From assembly GCF_028858725.1 (NCBI RefSeq), contig NC_084761.1:27930501-27994500 (forward strand): DNA of 64,000 nt. Direction: 5' to 3'. The notes under the pieces are model-generated. The model made no database searches and was not told the DNA's origin. It saw nothing but the letters and a program-made list of their open reading frames with translations. Source of the stretch: Colius striatus (taxonomy: Eukaryota; Chordata; Aves; Coliiformes; Coliidae). Positions 38,401-51,200 of this stretch are shown here, piece after piece (within the stretch, counting starts at the first letter, position 1; every line of letters starts with the position of its first letter). The position numbers were made by a program, and so were the translations under genes.

Positions 38401-38959
38401 GTCTGTTTTACTACTTAAACCTCTTCTGATGAGAAAAGTAGAACGCATCAGTCAGCTACCATGACTGGCCTGACAAAGCCCTTTTAAGTGAATTCACTCA
38501 CTACAGGGTCTGTGGTAATCACCTGAATATCTTAATATATCATGTTTATTTCCAGCTATCATCTCCCTTCATTGTCTTTCCCAAGGCAGGGGTGGAATGC
38601 CTTGCTTGGCATATACTTTCATTTTTACCCTGTCTTAGTTTGTTGCTAGGTCCCTGGGTTTGTCATAGGCTTTGGTACCCAAGAGAAGCTGTTTTCACAG
38701 GCTTGGCTAGATGAGCTGCTTTTGGGAAGCTGCTTTTTGCTCTTTTCCTTCGTAGTCTCCAGTGCATCACTTATTTGGATGTGCTGGGCTTAAATCATTG
38801 TTTACTCTTGAGGACTGTGGCTTTGAATTTGGTTTGCTAGCCTATGGAATGCCAGCTTGCATAGCGGAGGACAGACATACACCTCTGCTGTTTGGGACGT
38901 GAAAAGCAGCATTTGTTTGTACCTATTGTTTCTTAAGAGCTTTATATTCAAGTACATAG
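35456..38959. other. unique AT-rich DNA, no gene recognised
   Basis: No gene or transposon recognised. T runs at 35750-35758 and 36183-36192. The last 300 bases before 38960 are somewhat richer in G and C and begin with a TGTCTTAGTTTG-like string, but I could not support an LTR there. Confidence 0.58.
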
Positions 38960-40318
38960 CACAGAGTCACAGAATCTCAAGGGCTGGAAGGGACCTTGAA
39001 AGATCATCTAGTCCAACTCCCCTGCCAGAGCAGGACCACCTAGAGTCAGTCACACAGGAACTCGTCCAGGTGGGTTTTGAATGTGGGTTTTGACTCCACA
39101 GCCCAGCTAGGCATTGTATTTCTTTAGAACCTCTTATGTTCCATCTTTTACCCATTGCCCCTTGTCCTCCTGACACCCACCCTTTATGTATTTGTAAACT
39201 TTAGTGAGATCACCCCTCAGTCTCCTCTTCTCCAAGTTGAAGAGCCCCAGCTCCCTCAGCCTTTCGTTGTAAGGGAGATGCTCCACTCCCTTCATCATCT
39301 TGGTGGCCTTGTGATGAACTCTCTCCAGCAGCTCCCTGTTCTTCTTGAACTGAGGGGCCCAGAACTGGGCACGATATTCCAGATGTGGTCTCACGAGGAG
39401 AGAGTAGAGGAGGAGGAGAACCTCTCTACCTACTAACCACAGCCCTTCTAATACACTCTAGGATGCCATTGGCCTTCTTGGCTATGAGGGCACATTGCTG
39501 GCTCATGCTCATCCTGGTGTCCACCAGGACACTCAGGTCCCTTTTCCCTGCACCACTCTCTAAGAGTTCATTCCCCAACCTGTACTGGTACACAGGGTTA
39601 TTCTTTCCCAGATGCAAGACTCTACACTTGCCCTTGTTGAATTTCATTAGATTTCTCTCCACCCAACCCTCCAGCCTGTTATGCTCTTGTTGAATGGCAG
39701 CACAGCCTTCTGGTGTGTCAACCACTCCCCTCAGTTTAGTATTGTCATACAACTTTCTGACAGTGCCCTCTGTTCCTTCATCAAGGTCATTAATGAATAT
39801 ATTGAACAGTACTGGTCCCCACACCAACCCCTGAGAGACTGCTAGTTACAAGCCTCCAACTAGACCCTGTCCCATTGGTCACAGCTCTCTGCCTTCTTCC
39901 CTTCAACCAGTTAACAATCCACCTCACTACCTGATCATCCAGCCCACACTTTCCCATTTTTGCTGTGAGGATGCTGTGGGAGATGGTGTCAAATGCTTTA
40001 CTGAAATGGAAATAAACAACATCCACTGCACTACCACCATCTCTCCACCTGGCTATATCTTCATAAAAGGCTATCAGATTGGTCAAAAATGACTTTCCCT
40101 TGGTAAAACCATGTTGACTGCTCCTGATGACCTTCTTGCCCTTTAAATGCTGGGAGACAGCACCTGGAATAAGTTGTTCCATCACCTTTCCAGGTATGGA
40201 GGTGAGGCAGACCAGTTTGCAGCTACCTGGCTCCTCCTTCTTGCCCTTTTTTGAAGACTGGAGTGACATTTGCTTTCCTCCAGTCCTCAGGCACCTCTTC
40301 TGGTCTCCCAGACTTACT
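38960..40318 (-). mobile_element. CR1: CR1 LINE (group B), 5'-truncated, with internal deletions
   Basis: About 1.36 kb on the minus strand, with a complete 3' end at 38960 (CACAGAGTCACAGAATCTCAAGGG). It runs from the 3' UTR through the C-terminal ORF2 region to RT motif 1, where it is truncated near 40318. Compared with the copy at 21159 the 3' UTR carries at least two deletions, between about 39080-39115 and between 39169-39174. GTGGGTTTTGA is duplicated at 39070-39080 and 39083-39093. It is nearly the same in protein wording as the plus-strand copy at 52563 but has a different 5' end, so the two are separate insertions. Together they form a long inverted repeat about 12 kb apart. Confidence 0.94.
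39134..40318 (-). pseudogene. CR1 group B reverse transcriptase remnant with mutated catalytic motifs
   Basis: RT remnant of the CR1 at 38960. The minus-strand frame 40329-39790 holds P-G-S-C-K-L-V-C-L-T-S-I-P-G-K, then motif A as [11 protein letters not shown]; the catalytic Asp expected after Y-L is His (codon 40006-40008). A frameshift falls in motif B. The next frame resumes with [14 protein letters not shown], where related copies read L-G-P-V-L-F. Motif C reads K-L-Y-D-N-T-K-L instead of F-A-D-D-T-K-L, so the second Asp is Asn (codon 39741-39743). A third frame (39394-39134) carries the C-terminal [10 protein letters not shown] block. By RT chemistry the H and N replacements should abolish polymerisation. 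The copy at 52563 shares them, so they probably predate insertion. Confidence 0.92.
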
Positions 40319-42159
40319 AAAGTTGTCACACCTCAGCTCCTCTTTAGTTTACTATGTAAATAATTGTAAGAATGGGGCTTATAGTTGATGCAAAGTCTAC
40401 TCTTCCAAGTACTTAATCTTGAAAATTAATTCAAGATGAACAACACAAAATCCACCATGATTCTGAATGAGAGTAGCCACACAAGAATTTAATGGTTTAA
40501 GTATTCCCTTAGATTAATTTGGATTTCTGAGTGTATTTAGGTAATCAAGCTTTCCAACATATGCTCTGAAATAATTTCCTACAGACTCCAGTACTGTGGC
40601 AGAGTGGAACTTGAAGATATATATACTTTTTGTTTCTTTTCTTAACTGCATTACAAAGTATATGATAGTACTGTTGTTACTTTTCTGCTCATTCCCATGT
40701 GATAAGTCTTAGAAGTTGTATTTTAGATGGCCAAAGAGATGAATAAGCTCCAGCAATTTTGGTAGCCTCAAAACTCTTGTCTCAATGCTTCAAGTTTCTC
40801 TGAAGCTTATGTAATTTTATCAAAATGTTGTTATTTTGCTACTGCAAAACAACTTGGCTGTGGTATAAATGCTTTAACTGTACCAAAAAGTTACTTTTAA
40901 AAATCTCTTCCTTTACTGTTATGTGATGGATAGCACTCTGGATTGTTTGTTGAACAGATACTCTCACTTATTTGTGGTAGTTGTTTTTGACTGATGTTGA
41001 CAGCGGCGCATAAGCTGATGAGACATGAAGTAAGAGGTCTTTTTTATGCTTCTAGATGCCAGTGCTCATGGTAATGATCTGTAGGTTTCTAGGGTTTTAG
41101 CTATTTGTTTGGCTCTGATTCAAGGACTTGAGCTATTTGTTTTGGAAACAACAGTTCTGTAGCAAGCACGTGGTAAAAACAATCTGTTTTCCAGTGCTGA
41201 TGCTGGGAAAGGAAACAAGTGACAGTGGCTTATTCTACATGACATATCTACATGTAAGTTCTACCATGCTAGTTCATGTATAGGGCTATTCACAGAGCTG
41301 TCTTTTAGCTTCTTTTTAAAAAAATCAACATGATTTCTGAAAGAATAGGACTGAATTGTTTATTTGTGCCCTGGAGTGTTTGTATATGCTTACGAAGGAC
41401 CAATGTATATGTTCTACTCCCTGACAACCAAAGAAAGTTCTCCCCAAAGAGGCAAACAGCTGAGGTAAAGATTGTAGCTGACATGGGAGAGTCGCTGATA
41501 TGACAGTACTGTGGCTGTTAATGACAGGTTTACTGCAGTTCTTGCTGCCCTGAAGGATTTTCTGCTGAAGGTAGGAATATTGTGCAGGCAGTGAGAATTA
41601 GAGGGCTGCTGGTTCAGATTGCTGGCTTTGCTTGTAATACTGCTTGGTATAGCTTGTAAGGAGATCTTTGTATAACCTGAAGTTTGTCACCGTCAGCTCA
41701 GCTGCAGGCAACTCCCTTGTCTCTCATTGCAGTTCTTTAATTGGTATATGAAGAGGACAGCTTTGCATTATGAGGCAGGGGGGTGGGAGGGAGATATGGG
41801 ACTTGGGACAGGTGGAGAAAACTTCACTGTGCCAGCAGCAAGGAATTATTATCCAAGCTTAATAATCTGAAACATCAGATAAACGTTCACTGCATCATGT
41901 TGTTCTCTAGAAGGAAAAAAGATTTGATCAAGATGTATTTGAGCCACCAGAGGCTGTCTCCAGTGTTCATCTTCAGAATCTGAAATGTGGCTCTGTGTGT
42001 GGAGGGGGGTGTAGGAGCACGGGTGAGATCACAGGTTTGACTCTCACGAGTAAATGTTTATCTGTAAGCAGAGCTATAATTTTTGAAAATTAATCATTGA
42101 GGGGCTGACAATGGCTCATTTGTTCAAAAACCTTGAGCAAGAGCTTTAGATGAATTGCA

Positions 42160-42175
42160 GAAAGAAAGAAAGAAG
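42160..42175. repeat. short GAAA simple repeat
   Basis: Four consecutive GAAA/AAAG units. Simple slippage repeat. Confidence 0.7.
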
Positions 42176-42407
42176 CCTTTTGATGCTGAAAGAAGTTTGT
42201 CAACACACTGTCAGTGTGTCAGGATGTGTGCCTTTTCCCCTCACCCTGCCTTTTGTTGAATGTCCTGTTGCTTGCTCTCGTGAAATAAAGCTGGGCAGTG
42301 CCTAGGGCTAGGAATAAACTTGATCTTCCTCAACCCTTTCCTTTTGTATCTTGGGGAAAAAAAAGACATTTAGATGTGTGAAAAGGTATGTTCACAGGAA
42401 ACATACT

Positions 42408-42445
42408 TGATCTTAAAGGTCTTTTCCAACCAAAACAATTCTATA
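42408..42445 (+). mobile_element. CR1: minimal CR1 3' tail (group D)
   Basis: About 38 bp on the plus strand: CTTAAAGGTCTTTTCCAACC, then AAAACAATTCTATAAA, a decayed version of the group D 3' end and its octamer. The match is short and diverged but the order of blocks is right. Confidence 0.7.
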
Positions 42446-43179
42446 AAAACAAAGAAAAAAGCCTAAGAAAAAAATCCTACAAGCATTTAAGACCTGATGC
42501 TAAGCTTTGGATAGCTGTTTCTGTGAAAGAAAGGTGGTTAACAGAATAACCAAGAATCAGCTCATTTTTGTTAAGCATAGTGAGAAGTGACAAGAGGAAG
42601 CTGGATCTGAGAGACACTTGATGTTGAGCAGGTAAAGGGAGGAAGGTGTATAAAACTTATATTTCTGTCAACTTTCAACTCTGAATGCAACTCATAGATT
42701 TAAATGTTGTAACAGACCAAATAGCCAAGCTACACTTGGGAAAAACAATACACAAAAAAAGCTTTGCATGCACAGCACTTAAACTCACAAGTTTTATACT
42801 TGTGTACATAGTTATCAAAGAGTATTGGTATGGTCTGTGTGTTCATAAGGAAGCAGTAAGTTGCTCTCATGCTCATTATTTCCTTGTTCTGCTGGTGGTG
42901 TCACCTGATGAAACCTCTAGTTCTGTAGCGATCTCTTCGTCTAACAGGCTTTGCCCATAAAGGTACCAACACTTCTATTAAAATGAGCCAAACTGTTTTT
43001 ATCTCATAGACTGAAACCTGGTTCTGGTGCTTTTGGCAGTCAGTCCCTACCCATGTTAGTCTTTGAGTTTCTTTGAACTGTGGCATCTGTTTGTTACACA
43101 GAGTGTTTATTCCATAGCTCTCCTTGTTTTTCCCCTGTAAAAATGCAAGTTACTTTATATTGAAGGAAACTGAAAAGAC

Positions 43180-43700
43180 ACACATGTATGTTTCCTGCTT
43201 TGCATTCATTTAAGTGCTATTTTATTGGTGCAAATCACTCCCTTAGCCCTATTTCTCATTCTCTGCTGCTTCTCAAAATGGCCACAAACCAAACATTCAG
43301 GGGGCTAATGGACTGAAAAAACGTTTTTACCAGAATATGAAAATCTATTTATAAAAGAATTAAAGGGAATCAGGTGCTCAAAACATTTGAATTTCAATTG
43401 GAAATATCCAGCCCCCTTAACTGAATATATTATTTTGCCAGCTTTCTTTTAAATGACATTATGATAAAACAACTCAACCTGTTTTCAAATGACTGCATGT
43501 TAATAGCTTCCAGCAGCTGCTTCAGAAATCAAGGGATTATGTGAAATTCAGAATGCCCCCTGTCTTTAAACGAAGCTTCTTTCTAAAAACGTGCATGTGT
43601 TTTTAGTCTGATTTGTCGAATGTGCGAGACTATGATCTGTTTGAACCTCTGCTGTTTTGCAATTGGTATTTTTGTAAAGACTCAAAGTGCATCTGTCTTA
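43180..43700. promoter_or_regulatory. candidate conserved non-coding element
   Basis: Repeat-free, mixed-composition sequence with clustered candidate factor sites: GGGGGCTAATGG, TTGAATTTCAATTGG, ATGACATTATGATAAAAC, CATGTTAATAGC and an E-box CAGCTG in CCAGCAGCTGCTTC. It lacks simple repeats and low-complexity runs, unlike much of the window. I judge it enhancer-like from texture alone; no alignment is available. Confidence 0.22.
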
Positions 43701-43989
43701 AATAGAAATTCCATAAGCTTAGCAATGTTGATGTCAAGGCACCTCTAAAGCATATAATTTTTGGGGTCCCAAAAGTACAAAACAGCTGTCATAAAGCTCA
43801 AGGAAAAAATGTCCCAAACCCAAATCCACAACCAAACAACAAAAAAAGCCTTAAACTCTCTGAAATGTCTTTTGTCACCTGCACTGCAATTGCTCCAAGA
43901 AACCAGCACAGAGAACTACAAAACAGCATTTCATCTGCAGTTCCAGACTGATAGATGTTCTTTGTAGCTAACAGTAGGCAGTGAGGCAT

Positions 43990-44260
43990 AATTCCTTTTG
44001 TTCCTTTGGTTGTTTAGCACAGTAAGTAAATTTAGGTCAAAATCTCAATCATTTGATCACATGCCTGGGGATGTAATACGTTTTGTCTAATAGCCAGGGG
44101 AAATGATCATTTAACCAAGTAACTTTCATTTCTTTAAGTGTCTAATTTGATAGACGAGGCACAGTTCATAGCAAAACAATGAATCCTACAATGAGATGTT
44201 CTGAGCCAGACCTTTGTGCCCAGCTGGATACCGGTGAGGCCTGTTAACATGGAGATGTTT
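43990..44260. promoter_or_regulatory. candidate conserved non-coding element
   Basis: Repeat-free segment with two TGATCA palindromes (in ATTTGATCACATGCC and AAATGATCATTTAAC) 50-60 bp apart, plus GTCTAATAGCC and GTCTAATTTGATAG. Paired palindromes and TAAT cores suggest regulatory sequence, but this is an inference from texture only. Confidence 0.2.
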
Positions 44261-47200
44261 GCCAAATTGAGATATGTAGCAACATCATAGATATAATACA
44301 GTTTAGGTTACATCATGCAGCACATTGCATCATGTCTGGGAAAACTTGCCTCTCTTCCTGCCACAATGTTTCTAAACTAAGAGCATTCCATTAAAAGAAA
44401 AGCAAACAGCTTTATTTACCTTTAGTTTCCGAATAGTAGAGGCTTGTGTATTTTTCACCCTTCCTTATCCTGAAGATCCTATTCAGCCCTTATTGCACAT
44501 TGGCTATTATACCAGAGGCAGCTACAACAGCAGGTGGATTTAAAATGAAGGGACATCTGTACAGATGAGCTGCTGTATAAGCAGATTGTAAAATATATGG
44601 TTTGAAGAGGTGGAACTTAGCTGCCCTCAGTAAGGAACTCTTTGGTGGTTGCTATTTGTGAAGTTCAGCCATCACCTCTTAAAGATAAATTTTGATATTG
44701 TGGTTGTAGCTCTAATTCCATGTTGGCCACTTATTGTCATGCAGTGATGGCTTTGACTCTTCAGAAGGGTTTAATTTATAACGGTAATATATTTTGCTGG
44801 TCTACTTTCATAATTAAAAAACCCTACAGTTGTAGTTTAGTGCTGTCAACTGAGCACTTGTAATTATTCAGTATCTCATGTTCCTCTCCAATGATACCGT
44901 TGCTTTCTGTTTGGTAATGACCCAGGAGAGATAATCTACATCCATATCTAAACAGAAAACCACTAGAGGAACTGTGTTGTTAAACAAGATATTTTTATAT
45001 CCTTATTTAACTGAAAAAGAACTTTCTACTGCAATTTTTAATTTAAATGTGGAAAATAAGACTGTACAACTTGCTTTGCAAATTGTTCTAGTTATTTTTT
45101 CAGACAGAAGGAGTGTCCGTCTTTGCTGTCTTACTACCACTCCTTTTATCCTAGGCTCTCATTTGATGTACCTCCTTGAGGGAAGGTCTTTATTGTACCT
45201 TCATCTGTGATGAAAGTTTGCAGCAATTACTTCTCATTCTCTTCTTTCTCTAGAGCATAACATGTGCATGATTTGTTTCAACTACATACCAGCTAATAAG
45301 CATATTTAAAATAATGAATTCCAAGAACTGTGAGAAAAAAGGAGAATGTATACAGTTTAGCTTCTGAAAATCTTTGTTTTCAAAGCCAAAATTTTCTTCA
45401 CTGTTAATCATATTCCTTTCTTTAATTGCACTTTTACTTCCTACAGGTTGTTTCCTCAATGCTATTGCTTTAAAATCTTATTTTATGCTTCTTTTATTTA
45501 ATTCACAAAGGTGTAGTCATCTTGTGTAAATTGCCCGTAATTTTAAGTTGTGTGTTAAATTACCTACCACAATGCCTCTGGTAGCTGCTTCCTTACAATG
45601 GTAATGGCTGAACTTCCTCTCCTCTGTCACTAGTTTTTATGTACTTGTTCAGTAATGACATGGTTATTAATTCTTTCCATTCTCCTTTTGTTTCTCACCA
45701 AAATTATTAGGGCTCTGCCCACTTACGGCTAGAATGTTAGCAAGAGTTTTCACTGATTGGGTACATCCTTTCTCGTGTCCAGGTAGATATACAGAGAAAG
45801 GCTTTTCCTTGGAATGCCTTGCTTCATCCTCCCTTGCCCTCACTTAGAGCTAATTTCATCCATGTTCAGCTCATAGTGGAGAAAAGATCTCTAATTGGAC
45901 TGAAATAATGAAACTACATCATGTTGCTACATTTAAAACCTCACATGACTGATGGAGTGCACCAGTTGTGGGAGAGACTAGAGTATAGGAAAACTTTGTG
46001 TAGGCAAATGCAGACCTGTGGTATTCTTAAATTGAACACATGTTGAGTTTAATGGTTTGTATTGTTTTATCTTCCTGCCTGGTCAAATTCAAAAAGCTGA
46101 GCTATGACTGCTGGGCTAGTGTGATTTTTGTATGTGCTATCCACCTCTGAAAAGTACTTTTTTATTTAGGTACCAGCATGGTTTTCTTTCTGCCTAAATG
46201 TTTAGAATTTTCTGGCTTTGTTTCTGACACACTTTAGGAACAGTTTTACATGCAGACTTCTCTGGAGACTCCTCTCCCTCAGTTTTCCTATTATTAACAT
46301 ACAAATTACTACTGTTTTAAGTGAGAATGGCACCAATTTTATGATCTCCCACCAGCGTCCTCCCAGTCTCCTCACATCTAGGGAAAACAAATGGGCCTTT
46401 TACTGTGCCCTGAAAGTCAATAAACTAGAACTAGTTTGTAAGGGCTGGGGGTGCAAGTTCCTGAACTGAAGTGCCACAGCAGAGAGTGCACATCTGCCTT
46501 CTTCTAGTGGCATTCCTGCCCTAATGCTCAGCTTCTGGCAGTCTGGCACAAAGAAGTTGTTGTTTGTTGGTTTGGTTTTTATAGATATACGCTTTTTCAA
46601 AACACTTTAAGGCAAACTTCCCAAGTACTTTAATAATTTAATCCACAAAAATAAGATCCTTACATACCATGGACAGAAGAGGTAAAAAAAAGGAACAGAG
46701 ATGTATTTGATAAGATGTGATGCTGACACTATCGCGCTTTGTAGGTGGCTTTTGAACTGGAGACATAGTTCATCTAGAAGAGAGACACTGTAGCTGAGAA
46801 CTGTAAGATTTAACTACTGATAATCTAATGGCAGAGAAAAAAGGCTGATTAGTTGGCAGCTGTTAACCTTTTTCTGGTTTGGGGCAAAAATCTGTTGGCT
46901 GCTGGTTTTCTGTCCTTCAGATGGAAGTTTAAAATTCAACAGAATATAACAGTTTTTTTAGGTATAGTGGTTTGTTAAATTTCTGTGTACAAAGTTGTGA
47001 CAATTAAAGAGAAAAGGAATAACATTTACTGAGATTTATTGTGTGGCTGCTAATGGACAGGAGTGAAGGAAATGGGTAAAATAAGTTGTTCGATTTTTGG
47101 CTTTGTTTAGACTTTTTTTTTCCACCTTTCCCAGCAGAAATTTCCCTGCAGTGTGAAAATAAAGCAATGTTCTTATAGCCTCAAAAATTGAGGGAGAGGA

Positions 47201-47874
47201 AGGCAATAAAGTAGCTTAACAATAAAGATCATGTCTAGAGCAATTGTATTTATTCTTAACAGTTGATATTGATTGATTAGACAAGAGTAAGTTACTTTAC
47301 TGATTTACATGGAAACAATGATAAGAACATACATCTGCTTTAAAATGGCATCATTTCTTTCCTAGTACTGAGACAGATTTACTTGGGGCTGTGGTAGTGT
47401 CAGATCTAGCCTTGAAGATGCTGTTAGCCACTGGTTATACTGTGAGTATGAGAACGTCTTGGGGCAGGACAGGCTTGTCTTAGTCAAGTGGGTGCCAACT
47501 CCCTTTGTCAAACAAGGAAGCTTCATCTTGTATCTAGTTAAGGGTACCAGAAAGCTTCTGTCTCAGTTGTGGCCTTTTGTTTCTTTGACAAAAAATGTTG
47601 AGGTGGTGTAATTGGGTTTTTTTCCCCTTAAAGAGATTTTTCATCCATGCTTGCTTTCTAGTAATTAAAGAAGTGATAAGTTTACAAGCTGTGAGATTTT
47701 GAGGCTTTTTTATTTGCTTTAAATTTGATTTAAAAAATGTTACACCCTTACCACATACATAAAGGAATTTGTATCATGAATTACGCTAGTGTGGAGTTTT
47801 AGATGCCTTCTTGAGAGCTGAGACAAAAGGCCTCAGTTGCCTCACAATTTTTTTTCTGAATTCTATATTCATTA

Positions 47875-48275
47875 AGATGGAGCATCTCCCTTCTGATGAA
47901 AGGCTGAGGGAGCTGGGGCTCTAGCTTGGAGGAGGCTGAGGGGTGATCTCATTAGTGTTTAAAAATACTCAAAGGGTGGGTGTCAGGAGGATGGAGCCAG
48001 GCTCTTCTCAGTGATGTCCAATGATAGGACAAGGGGCACTGGGTACAGGCTGGAACATAAGAGGTTCCAAAGAAATACAAGGAAGTATTTCTTCACTGTG
48101 AGGGTGACGAAGCACTGGAACAGGCTGCCCAGATGGGTTGTGGCATCTCCTCTGTAAACATTCGGAACACACCTGGATGAGTTCCTGTGTGACCTACTCT
48201 AAGTGGTCCCGCTCTGGCAGTGTGGTTGAACTTGATGATCTTTTGAGGTCCCTTCCAACCCTTGAGATTCTGTGA
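47875..48275 (+). mobile_element. CR1: CR1 LINE (group B), 3' ~400 bp with tail
   Basis: Plus-strand 3' end of a group B CR1. It starts in the last part of ORF2 (AGATGGAGCATCTCCC, then GAGGCTGAGGGGTGATCTC), passes GTGTCAGGAGGATGGAGCC and the 3' UTR, and ends with CCCTTCCAACCCTTGAGATTCTGTGA, the single-octamer group B tail. It matches 53320-53716 very closely, including GATGTCCAATGATAGGACAA, so both come from closely related source elements. Its 5' truncation lies beyond the RT core. Confidence 0.94.
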
Positions 48276-51200
48276 TAATTTTCCTTTTATATAGGGGCCA
48301 TATTTGCCACAGAAAATACATTAGAAATGTCTAGTTCCCAGGAACTGGACTTTGCCTTTGCAGAAAACTAAAATAAAGGAAACTTAATTCTAACACCAGC
48401 AATAATGTGATTTCAGGCTTTGCCTACCTGTGGTAGATGAACTGTGAAATCCTAAGAGAAGCTGTTTCTGTGGGATATTTAAGGACAGGGTTCACTGTAC
48501 TCATTTACTCATGGCTAACTATCTGTTTGGTTTTGTGATAAGACTAAAGATTCTCTGCGGACTAGAAACTGTCTCTACTAGTGAAAAAAAAAATAAACCC
48601 ATTTCTGGTAGTCAAGACAGAACCATAATGTTGCATCTGCTCACAGTTTTTGAAGTAACCCTAATAGTAAATAGATACAATGTTTCAAAAGCTAGATGTG
48701 CCTTGTGGGGTTTTTTATGCTGTGGGGTTTTTTGTTTTTTGGTTTTTTTTTACATCAAGATTGTTTGTCAAAGCCTATTGTTGAAGAAAAAGAAAGAATT
48801 GCAAAAACTGTGGCACTTCACATCAAAAGTTTGGGAGGCTGCAAAATAAGCCAGACCTTATCTGTAAGTAGTGCTCTTGAGGTAAGCTCATCACAGGAAG
48901 AAGACCAGCAATTCTGATGTTTGTAAATTATACAGGCTTGTCATGGTGTGTATGTGTGTAGTATCTCTCACAGTATCATACCTTTTCCTATGTGCTGACC
49001 TAAACATTTTAACAGAGTGTATAGAAATGCAGAATTTTAAGATAAAAACTTCATTCTGACAGGTAGAATCTTTGTAAGTATCCATCACAAATCTAAACTT
49101 TCTCTTTAAAGAAGCTACTCAACAAGACAGACAAATAGATTAGAAACATGATGTAGATGAATGGGCAAGTACAGTAGTAATCATAAAGTCCCAAGCAGTG
49201 CTGGAAGCAATGTATTTGCAAAGATATGTAGAACACCTAGGTTAGAAGTGAGAGTGGGATAGGCAGATAGAGAATCCAGGAGGGCCAAAAGGTTAATTTC
49301 ATTAATTCCTTAATCTTTCTTCAAGATTCCTGGGACTTATTTAGATCAATGTGGAAGATGTCTTATTTAAAGGGAGCTATTGGAAAAAGATATTAGAACT
49401 ACAGTTAATCTCTCATTGCCTTTCAACAAAACTTTGAAAATACCAGTTTATAACTGTAGCTAGAGAAGATTGTATCAAAGTTAACTGACTGGATTTGAGT
49501 GACTATGTACCTAAATCCTGGACAAAATAATTAGGCAAGGCTCACTTACCACGTTTTGGCTTGTTCTGTGCTGGTTATCTAAACTATATTAGATCCCAAT
49601 ATGATGACGAGATCAGGCTACTGGGCCACAGCTACTTCTGGTTGACTGCAGGAATACAGTAATTTATTGACATAAAAAGTAGGAATGACTGCAGCCTAGT
49701 GAACAGTAGCTAAAGAAATTCCCTGTGGGACCAACATCAGTTGGAAATGACCTCAGTTGCAGTTACAGTATCTCAAGGACACTGAAATTTATGTGAGCTT
49801 TTCAGCTCTATTTAGAGAAAGAATTTTTGTGTGTTATTAGCTGCTGAGCTGCAGCTTGCTGTTTTCCCTTTCTAGAGGCTCCTAAATCCACAAAGATCAG
49901 TAGGTCTTTGCGATTAAAGGCTTTCTCAGTTGAACTACGCTCAAGAGCTGTGGCCAGTAATGCAGTTTTGAGAAGATCTGTACTTGGTAAGGAAATTCTT
50001 TGTGGGTGCCTCCTCTTTGCTCTTTTTCTAGAACCCTGTGACCTTGGAAAGCATTGGAGTACTTATATAAATGCATATGCGGAGTGACTATGTAGGTCAG
50101 ACATTGCATGTGACCCTTTCTAGTTCAACACCACAAAACTGAGGATGTAGGTTAGACTTCACAGTCTTTAGGATTTACAGTGATTGATTTTTACTTTTTG
50201 TACTGAAACTCAAAGACACCTTTTTTTCCTCCCCCAAAAGGTAGGGCCTCAATTTGTGTCTGAAATACATATAGCACAGGCAATGATTTTACAAGTTTAC
50301 TTATGCTTCCTAATGTGCATCCTTCAACCCTATGAGCGCAGTGAAAAATAACACACTCCACTCGACTCTTCCAAACAATTCAAGTGCTGTGATCCAAAAC
50401 CCTGCTTTTTTTTGCTTTTTTTTTAAATTCTGAAAGCATGGGGAATCAATGGAGTGGATCCCATATTTATCCAGTGACTAGTACAAAGGAAGTCTAATTC
50501 CTGATTTTCATCTTTAGAAGCTTTCAATAGAAACCATAATTTTTCATCAAATTCTCTATTTAGTCCTTAGATTATGAGGTTAAACTGGCATTTGGAGACC
50601 TGTGTTGATGAGGGAGGAGGAACGTTTGATAGCTAGGCAAAGGATGCTGTTCATTAAGTGATAGATAGGAATGTAAATGTCAAATACCAGTTTCTCCAGA
50701 TATAAGTACAAGAAAATAATTGCCAGTTTGTGAATAAAAAGAGAGAAACACCTGGACAAGGTTTAGAGCAGTGATGGGAAGACTATATTAGCAGATGGAT
50801 TTTAAGTAAGATGTTTCTGAAGTTAAGACCTTGATTGTCCCAATTTTCTGCATATTGATTCAGTTCTCAAAGTGGTCTAGGATCAATTAGTTCCTCTAGG
50901 ACAAAACAAAACTGGAAGGTCAGGTCTAAATATGTTCAAGTGTTTGTTAGAGTTTGTTAGGCTCTGTCTCCCAGTTTGGATTTTTGCCACCATGAAGTCA
51001 TCTGGGTGGACCCAATACACAAGGGTCCAGACAAAGATCTTAAATGTCACCAGCTCTCACAGCACCCTGAATTAATTCTGGTGCTCTGTAAGGGGCTAAA
51101 TTCCATGAACACTTTTGTACTTGCTGCTGACTGTTGGCCCTCTGCTCTTTCTTGAAATTCTGCTGCTCCTTCCTCACTCACTTGTACCTATTTGGATTTT

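Larger units (their letters stand above)
40319..47874. other. unique DNA, no gene recognised; most enhancer-like part of the window
   Basis: No gene recognised. It holds a GAAA repeat (42160-42175), a minimal CR1 tail (42408-42445) and a T run (47113-47121). Two repeat-free segments (43180-43700 and 43990-44260) look like candidate conserved non-coding sequence and are listed separately. The rest is ordinary unique sequence. Confidence 0.58.

Noticed and set aside
38636..38959. Possible old LTR starting TGTCTTAGTTTGTTGC just before the CR1 at 38960
   Set aside because: No matching CA end, target duplication, promoter boxes or polyadenylation signal could be found.
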